Part shown: piece by piece, positions 1 through 3,982 of the stretch
Layout: every line of letters starts with the position of its first letter
Position numbering within the stretch: the first letter of the stretch is position 1
Assembly: GCA_947478975.1 (NCBI GenBank)
Contig: CANJYI010000171.1
Location: forward strand, 1 to 6,338
Direction: 5' to 3'
Source: Chthoniobacteraceae bacterium
GTDB lineage: Bacteria > Verrucomicrobiota > Verrucomicrobiia > Chthoniobacterales > Chthoniobacteraceae
Length of the DNA stretch: 6,338 nucleotides
The notes under the pieces: model-generated
What the model saw: the letters and a program-made list of their open reading frames with translations, nothing else
Database searches by the model: none
Told to the model about the DNA's origin: nothing
Made by a program: the position numbers and the translations under genes

Positions 1-111
1 CTTCACATTTGAAATCATCCCGAGGGATGCAAATCCAAACAACGCGGCACCGGCGGTGAAAAGAAGGATCAATAAGTTGAATTTCCCCTTCAGTGTCAGG
101 TGGTTTATCAT
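1..111 (-). CDS. Methyl-accepting chemotaxis protein, N-terminal fragment (runs off left edge)
   Basis: Reading leftwards from an ATG at 111-109 gives 37 uninterrupted codons to the window edge. The peptide begins MINHLTLKGKFNLLILLF and continues into small and hydrophobic residues up to about residue 33. This is the classic start of a transmembrane MCP: a short basic cytoplasmic leader (K8, K10), then one hydrophobic helix of about 20 residues (about 12-32), then a periplasmic segment beginning SNVK. Known for the family: such receptors sense ligands outside the membrane and control CheA. The frame stays open upstream of the ATG back to about 234, with TTG codons available, but the ATG lies directly before the basic leader and is the natural start. 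The sensor type cannot be seen. The neighbouring CheX and CheY genes on the same strand support a chemotaxis role. Other single-pass sensors, such as a histidine kinase, start similarly. Confidence 0.6.
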   Translation of the reverse strand, partial: MINHLTLKGKFNLLILLFTAGAALFGFASLGMISNVK

Positions 112-657
112 ATTCTCGCTGGGTGTTTTCCGATTGAAAGTTAGCCTATCTGTATGTTCATCGATAAAGGCACTCGCAAGACGAAACAAAGGCCCCAAGG
201 GAACCGGAATGCCTAAAGCCAACGTAGTGTGTTATCTATGAGTTTTACTTCACACTCCTTTCCGTCGCTTTTGAGCGCGGGTTTGCTGCCTTTTTTCGAA
301 TACTAGTCGAGGCCAAGGGTTTTGTAGAATCCGCGCGAAGGCCGTCGGAAGGAGGGGCGCCAGTCGAGGGGCAGACCGCAGCCCCCAATGAGAATTAGGC
401 CGGAATGTGAACAAGGCGGCCTGAGTCAGCGAAGAGATCGCGCAGAACTTCTCCAGCGTTGCGAGTGTCGCGCACCGAACCACCCGTGGAGCCTTAGACA
501 ATCAGCATGCCGCGAGCGACTAGGCCAAAATGGCAACAGCGCTCCAGCAACTGGTCAACCAGTTCAGGATCTCGCACTCTGCCGCGCATTACCGCAGGGC
601 GCGAAGCGCTGTCCAAGAGACCTCCCCCCAGATGACGAGCTTTCTGCGTGGCGGCGG
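112..657. other. Long gap without an intact gene; possible decayed coding sequence
   Basis: This 546-bp stretch separates the CheX gene from the MCP start. Several frames are open for 50-80 codons, but none gives a recognisable intact protein. On the minus strand, one frame contains three open stretches separated by TAA stops at 496-494 and 397-395 and ending at 247-245. It includes helix-like peptides such as DPELVDQLLERC and NAGEVLRDLF. Another minus frame, the same frame as the upstream CheX gene, contains EILN at 573-562, PRVVRCA at 489-469 and QAAL at 423-412, with stops between EILN and PRVVRCA. These echo pieces of the CheX gene. The region probably holds degenerate coding sequence and, nearer 112-250, the leader of the MCP gene. 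I see no tRNA, rRNA, CRISPR or insertion-sequence ends. Confidence 0.35.
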
Positions 658-1191
658 CTAAAAGTACAGATCAACACGCAGGAGACCCGCTCCCACTTGA
701 AACGCCAGCTGGCTGGCACGCGCCGAGGCATCAGTGCGGGGGCCTGCGCTTCCCCGAATGACGGCCAGTGCCGCCTGCACCTTCTGTGCCGAGTCCGGCG
801 CATCCTGCGCGCAGCGCACCACGCGTGGCACCGTCATCGCACAGGAAACCTCCAGGTCTGAAACTCTGGATTTGACGGCTCCCACAACCATGTTGCTGAA
901 CTCACCGGCGACATCACTGACCATCTTTTCGTCAAGGTCGACCACTGGCATTTCCAATGAGAGGCTGGCGAGGCGATTCGCCAAAGCTTGGGGGAAATAC
1001 ATCGCGACCTCCAGCCTGCAGTCCCCCCGGATCCCGATGCACGCCACCAGAAGCTGGTCGGCCGACGACGCTTTATCCCCCTGGGCTGCGGGGTGCGCCG
1101 CCTGACCAAACATCGTCTCAGAAACGTCCTGAACTGCTTGGGTGAGCCACTCGCTCACATGTCCGACGGTGATTTCTGTAAGATAATTCAT
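658..1191 (-). CDS. cheX: CheX-family chemotaxis phosphatase (stand-alone)
   Basis: The product is 177 residues from the ATG at 1191. A TTG at 1227 would add 12 residues (MDRALPPVSLTP) with no family resemblance, so the ATG is preferred. The N-terminal helix (NYLTEITVGHVSEWLTQAV) matches the first helix of CheX. A beta-rich core follows (ACIGIRGDCRLEVAMYF), then the signature helix VAGEFSNMVVGAVKS, which carries the E-x-x-N pair (Glu97 and Asn100 from the ATG). The C-terminal strands (LAFQVGAGLLRVDLYF) close the fold. Known for the family: CheX hydrolyses the phospho-aspartate of CheY, with this Glu and Asn as the functional pair. There is a loop of about 25 residues rich in Ala, Ser and Asp before the last strands. 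It shares 16 of 32 residues with the second CheX domain at 1881-2573 over the signature region, so the two are paralogues. The target is inferred to be the receiver at 1417-1860. No Shine-Dalgarno sequence is visible (CTCTTACCCCT before the ATG). Confidence 0.82.
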   Translation of the reverse strand: MNYLTEITVGHVSEWLTQAVQDVSETMFGQAAHPAAQGDKASSADQLLVACIGIRGDCRLEVAMYFPQALANRLASLSLEMPVVDLDEKMVSDVAGEFSNMVVGAVKSRVSDLEVSCAMTVPRVVRCAQDAPDSAQKVQAALAVIRGSAGPRTDASARASQLAFQVGAGLLRVDLYF

Positions 1192-1416
1192 AGGGGTAAG
1201 AGACACAGGCGGCAGAGCACGGTCCAACGCTGCGTTAGCCTTGGGCTGTTTAGAGGGTGTGCACGAGGGTTCACTTTTCGCTGACTCTCATGGAGCGGCT
1301 ATCTATCCACAGACCACGCTGATGTTCAGAAATGCTTCTGATGGTTTCCTCTTCTATGTGAGATCCGTGCGATCGGACATCTTTCTGAACAATCGGTTCG
1401 AGGGTGCAACCACGCC
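1192..1416 (-). other. Spacer between the CheY-like and CheX genes
   Basis: These 225 bp separate the receiver gene from the downstream CheX gene on the same strand. The gap is long enough for the CheX gene to have its own promoter, but I find no convincing -35/-10 pair. A perfect 6-bp stem with a 4-nt loop (TCAGAA, ATGC, TTCTGA) lies at 1326-1341. It has no T-tract on either strand, so it is not called a terminator. No open frame here looks like a gene. Confidence 0.4.
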
Positions 1417-1860
1417 CTAGGGTCTATTGGGCACAGGAAGCTTTGGCAGTTGAGGTTTGGGAGGCGCCGCACTGGGTGGGGCGCCCTTCAGCACAAGCGG
1501 GATAATCCCCTTGGTGAGTTCGATCAGCTGTTCTCCTTTGAAGGGCTTGGCGATGTACCCGCTCACCTTGAGTTGGTCCGCCATCCCCAGACGCTGGCCG
1601 TCCGACTCAGCCGTCAACATGACCACGGGAATCTCCGCAATCTCAGGTGTCTCCCGGATTTTGGCAAGCGTTTCGATTCCGTTGAGCACCGGCATCGTGA
1701 TGTCCAAGAAGATAACGTCAGGCCTTTCCTTTAAGGCGACCTCCACCCCCTCTGCGCCATCCGCTGCACCGACCACGACGCAATCGTATGGCTGAAAGGT
1801 GCTGGTGACGATCATCCGCACCATTTTACTGTCATCAACTGTGAGAATTTTTTTGCTCAT
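1417..1860 (-). CDS. cheY: CheY-like single-domain response regulator with proline-rich tail
   Basis: The 147-residue product is a receiver domain (about residues 3-125) with every key position present. The acidic pair is Asp9-Asp10 (ILTVDDSKMVR), the phospho-acceptor is Asp53 (VIFLDITMP), the switch Thr is Thr83 (VMLTAES), and the conserved Lys is Lys105 (GYIAKPF). There is no output domain. Instead, residues 127-147 form a short tail with eight prolines (GAPPSAAPPKPQLPKLPVPNRP), which stand-alone CheY proteins normally lack. Known for the family: phosphorylated CheY signals to the flagellar motor or another effector and is reset by phosphatases such as CheX. The gene starts 20 bp after the stop of the HDOD-CheX gene, so the two are probably co-transcribed, and another CheX gene lies downstream. 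No strong Shine-Dalgarno sequence precedes the ATG. The receiver call is firm. Its output, whether motor, adhesion or something else, cannot be decided from this window because no CheA or motor gene is visible. Confidence 0.9.
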   Translation of the reverse strand: MSKKILTVDDSKMVRMIVTSTFQPYDCVVVGAADGAEGVEVALKERPDVIFLDITMPVLNGIETLAKIRETPEIAEIPVVMLTAESDGQRLGMADQLKVSGYIAKPFKGEQLIELTKGIIPLVLKGAPPSAAPPKPQLPKLPVPNRP

Positions 1861-1880
1861 AATTTCGGTGATCCAAGTTA

Positions 1881-2573
1881 TCAGGCGACGGATGAGATAA
1901 TTAAGTCCAAGAAGAGCCCTATCCCCTCGGCCGCAAGGGAAAGGGACAGGTGATGCTCGTCGTCTCCGGCGTCCGCATGGAAACCGGAGCGCGTGTCCAC
2001 CTGCGGCACGCTCAGCGCACAGCTCAAACCAGCATCCACGAGGTTGGACTTAAAATTGCCGCCGACAATGTTGAGGATCTCCCCAACCACATCGGGGAGA
2101 AGTTCGGCTGGTTCCATCGGAAGCTCCTGTCCCAGGAATCGGGGCACCACCGCGGCAGCCGCTCCGCAGGGGATCCGCAGGAAAACGCGCCCGTTCGCCT
2201 GGCCCTTGAAATGAATGCAACCGATCACAGCAACCCCGCCGGGGTTTGGGACCTCCTTGGCCTCGAGTTTGAGGCTCAGCATTTTAGAGAAAGTCTTGGT
2301 CACAGCGTGCAAGAGGAGTTCGGTCAACACCACCAGCGTGATCTGGTGCACCCCGATACGGGCCACCGCCGAATCCAGGTCCATATCAATGTCACGTCCG
2401 CGGGTGGCAACTTTCATCACCCGGGCCGAGAGTGCGGGATCCGCCTTGATGATCGACGCGATTTCTTGAGCATTACTAGCAAAGGCGCCTTGGATGAGTT
2501 TTCCGAGGCGAAGGACGTTCTCCGGGGGGTGGTCGACCTTGTATTTTGTGAGTAAAGTATCAACGTTAGCCAT
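1881..2573 (-). CDS. HDOD-fragment and CheX-domain fusion protein
   Basis: The product is 230 residues. Residues 1-80 match the first half of an HDOD domain: a short basic leader, then EIASIIKADPALSARVMKVA (about 37-56), a D/R-rich loop, then DLDSAVARIG (65-74). Full HDOD domains are roughly 190-200 residues, so only the N-terminal part is present. From about residue 84 the chain becomes a CheX domain: a first helix (LTELLLHAVTKTFSKML), strands including GVAVIGCIHFKGQANGRVFLRI written in part here as AVIGCIHFKGQANGRVFL, then the signature helix VVGEILNIVGGNFKSNL with Glu165 and Asn168 as the E-x-x-N pair. It ends in the closing strands LSLSLAAEG and GLFLDLIISS. Known: CheX removes phosphate from CheY, and HDOD domains occur in signalling proteins, often as non-catalytic modules. 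Inference: this is a CheY-P phosphatase with an added interaction module. It is probably the first gene of an operon with the CheY-like gene. The ATG at 2573 has no clear ribosome binding site. Confidence 0.78.
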   Translation of the reverse strand: MANVDTLLTKYKVDHPPENVLRLGKLIQGAFASNAQEIASIIKADPALSARVMKVATRGRDIDMDLDSAVARIGVHQITLVVLTELLLHAVTKTFSKMLSLKLEAKEVPNPGGVAVIGCIHFKGQANGRVFLRIPCGAAAAVVPRFLGQELPMEPAELLPDVVGEILNIVGGNFKSNLVDAGLSCALSVPQVDTRSGFHADAGDDEHHLSLSLAAEGIGLFLDLIISSVA

Positions 2574-2898
2574 GGAGTGTTTCTTAGAGCTGCGATTTTT
2601 GAATTAGTCCTTTGTCAAATCGCGTAGAAAAGGAAACAAAGCCAGCGTTTTTACGCTTCGAACGTAGAATTGAGAGGTCTGGCTATTTGAGGAAAGCCGG
2701 GTTCGATGGCCCGCCACAGCGCCGATGGTTCGGCGGGGGAATGAAGTTGTAAACCCTGGCAAAGCCTGTTTCTTTTCCGCGGGGATCGGCCCGTGTGGCG
2801 CCTTTGCGGTGAATTTCACCGATTTGTTGCCTTCCTCTGGATGCCTCGACTCATTAAGAGTGGCTGCGTAGCTTTTTGTATCAAACGCGAACTTTTCT
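2574..2898. promoter_or_regulatory. Divergent intergenic region between the HDOD-CheX and MCP-Cache genes
   Basis: This 325-bp gap lies between two divergently transcribed chemotaxis genes, so it should contain promoters for both. On the minus strand there is an exact TTGACA at 2618-2613, about 40 bp before the HDOD-CheX start, but no good -10 hexamer at 16-18 bp. On the plus strand I find no convincing promoter. A GC-rich hairpin lies at 2710-2737, listed separately. The open minus-strand frame across this gap has no recognisable domain and overlaps the downstream MCP-like gene. In the frame of the plus-strand gene there is a TAG at 2869-2871, so that gene does not extend upstream into this gap. 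Confidence 0.4.
2710..2737 (+). other. GC-rich hairpin with two alternative pairings in the divergent leader
   Basis: CGCCGA at 2720-2725 pairs perfectly with TCGGCG at 2730-2735 around a TGGT loop. The same right arm can instead pair as GGCGGG (2732-2737) with CCCGCC (2710-2715), leaving a 16-nt loop. The two pairings are mutually exclusive. There is no T-tract directly after it on either strand, so it is not a standard terminator. It may be a leader structure, an operator-like site or chance in GC-rich DNA. Confidence 0.3.
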
Positions 2899-3951
2899 AT
2901 GTCTGAACACGAAAAACTGATGGAACTCTCCCAAAATGTGGGGGCTATTGCCAAGCGTAAGCTGGTATCCATTAATTCAATAACTCATGAGATTCGCATC
3001 CTTGCTTTAAATGCGCTCATTGAAGCTTCCCGGGCCGGTTCCGCGGGAGTGGGTTTTGCGGTCGTGGCCAAGGAAGTGAAGTCCGTTTCGCACCGGATTT
3101 CAGACATTTCCCATGAGATGAGCAAGGATCTGGCCACGTCCATTTCTGATCTGAACAAGGTGGGGGGGAACATGATGACCCAGCTTGAAGAGGCCAAGGG
3201 GCAGCGCCTCAAAGATCTTGCATTGAACATGATAGACATCATCGACAGGAACCTCTACGAGCGCTCCTGTGATGTCCGTTGGTGGGCCACGGACCAGGCG
3301 GTGGTAGAGGCGCTGGCGGATTCAGACCATTCAAAGCGGCAGTTCGCTTCAGAGCGTCTCGGTGTGATCTTAAACAGTTACACTGTGTATTTGGACCTGT
3401 GGATCGCTGACCTTCAAGGCAACGTTGTCGCCAATGGCCGCCCCTCGCTCTACCCGGGAGTCGTGGGGAGCAGCGTGGCGCAGGAGACATGGTTTCGGGA
3501 TGCCTTGGCAACGGCATCCGGGGATGATTATACAGCGCAGGATGTCGAAGTGTCGTCCCGGCTTGGCTCCAAACAGGTGGCGACTTACTCGACCGCGGTG
3601 CGCGAAGGAGGACGCGCCAACGGCAGGGTCATCGGCGCTCTCGGCATCTTTTTTGACTGGGGCACGCAAGCCGCAGCCGTTGTGAATGCGGTGCGTCTGA
3701 CTGCCGAAGAAAAAAAGGTCACCCGCTGCATGCTTGTGGATCGTGATGGGCGCATCATTGCCAGTTCGGACGGGAAAGGTATTTTGCAGGACAAGTTCAG
3801 AATCCATAAAACCGCAAAGTCCTCGAAGACAGATTTCTATACCACACCGGAAGGCACCTCGATCGGGTTTGCAGAGACTCCCGGTTATGAGACCTACCCC
3901 GGGCTGGGGTGGCATGGAGTCATCGAGCAGAAGGTGGATCGAGAGAACTAG
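2899..3951 (+). CDS. Soluble MCP-like protein: N-terminal MCP hairpin tip plus C-terminal Cache sensor
   Basis: The product is 350 residues. Residues 1-110 are helical and include a diverged MCP signalling tip, ITHEIRILALNALIEASRAG at 28-47, followed by GFAVVAKEV at 52-60. This is the conserved CheA/CheW-contacting hairpin, but the N-terminal arm has only about 30 residues, far shorter than in ordinary receptors. Residues about 105-345 resemble a double-Cache sensor: a long helix (DRNLYERSCDVRWWATDQ), LDLWIADLQGNVVANGRP at 165-182, ETWFRDALA at 196-204, a second module with MLVDRDGRIIASSDG at 278-292, and the typical ending PGYETYPGLGWHGVI at 328-342. No hydrophobic segment is long enough to span the membrane and there is no signal peptide, so the Cache region should be cytoplasmic. 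ATG 2899 is the first possible start after the in-frame TAG at 2869. Inference: a cytosolic receptor or cluster partner for the Che proteins encoded divergently. The ligand is unknown. Confidence 0.8.
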   Translation: MSEHEKLMELSQNVGAIAKRKLVSINSITHEIRILALNALIEASRAGSAGVGFAVVAKEVKSVSHRISDISHEMSKDLATSISDLNKVGGNMMTQLEEAKGQRLKDLALNMIDIIDRNLYERSCDVRWWATDQAVVEALADSDHSKRQFASERLGVILNSYTVYLDLWIADLQGNVVANGRPSLYPGVVGSSVAQETWFRDALATASGDDYTAQDVEVSSRLGSKQVATYSTAVREGGRANGRVIGALGIFFDWGTQAAAVVNAVRLTAEEKKVTRCMLVDRDGRIIASSDGKGILQDKFRIHKTAKSSKTDFYTTPEGTSIGFAETPGYETYPGLGWHGVIEQKVDREN

Positions 3952-3982
3952 ATGGACCGCTTTGGGTGGCGCGATAAACCGT
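3952..3982. other. Short convergent gap
   Basis: Only 31 bp separate the stop codons of the convergent MCP-Cache and PSD-family genes. A tiny CCGT-CTA-ACGG stem lies at its right end, but there is no stem plus T-tract that would make a bidirectional terminator. Transcripts from the two genes may overlap at their 3' ends. Confidence 0.4.

Noticed and set aside
56..241. Plus-strand frame of 61 codons beginning MKRRINKLNF
   Set aside because: It overlaps the MCP N-terminus on the opposite strand, which has a clear membrane-anchor pattern. The peptide has no recognisable domain.
388..861. Plus-strand frame of 157 codons
   Set aside because: Its 3' part is antisense to the CheX gene. Its composition (rich in Arg, Cys, Gln, Ala) is typical of a shadow frame in GC-rich DNA.
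1326..1341. Terminator between the CheY-like and CheX genes
   Set aside because: There is a 6-bp stem with a 4-nt loop, but it is AT-mixed and lacks a T-tract on both strands.
1950..2555. Plus-strand frame of 201 codons
   Set aside because: It is antisense to the HDOD-CheX gene, whose minus-strand product has recognisable motifs. This product has none.
2590..2618. TTGACA at 2618-2613 as the promoter of the HDOD-CheX operon
   Set aside because: The -35 match is exact, but no acceptable -10 lies at 16-18 bp, so it is not called as a promoter.
2690..2800. Cyclic-di-GMP (GEMM) riboswitch upstream of the MCP-Cache gene
   Set aside because: A GGCAAAGCC element is present, but the other conserved GEMM segments and the paired helices could not be found around it.
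2604..2972. Minus-strand frame of 122 codons across the divergent gap
   Set aside because: It overlaps the start of the MCP-Cache gene and has no domain or sensible composition. The gap is better read as regulatory.
3370..3915. Minus-strand frame of 181 codons
   Set aside because: It is antisense to the Cache region of the MCP-like protein and shows no family motif.
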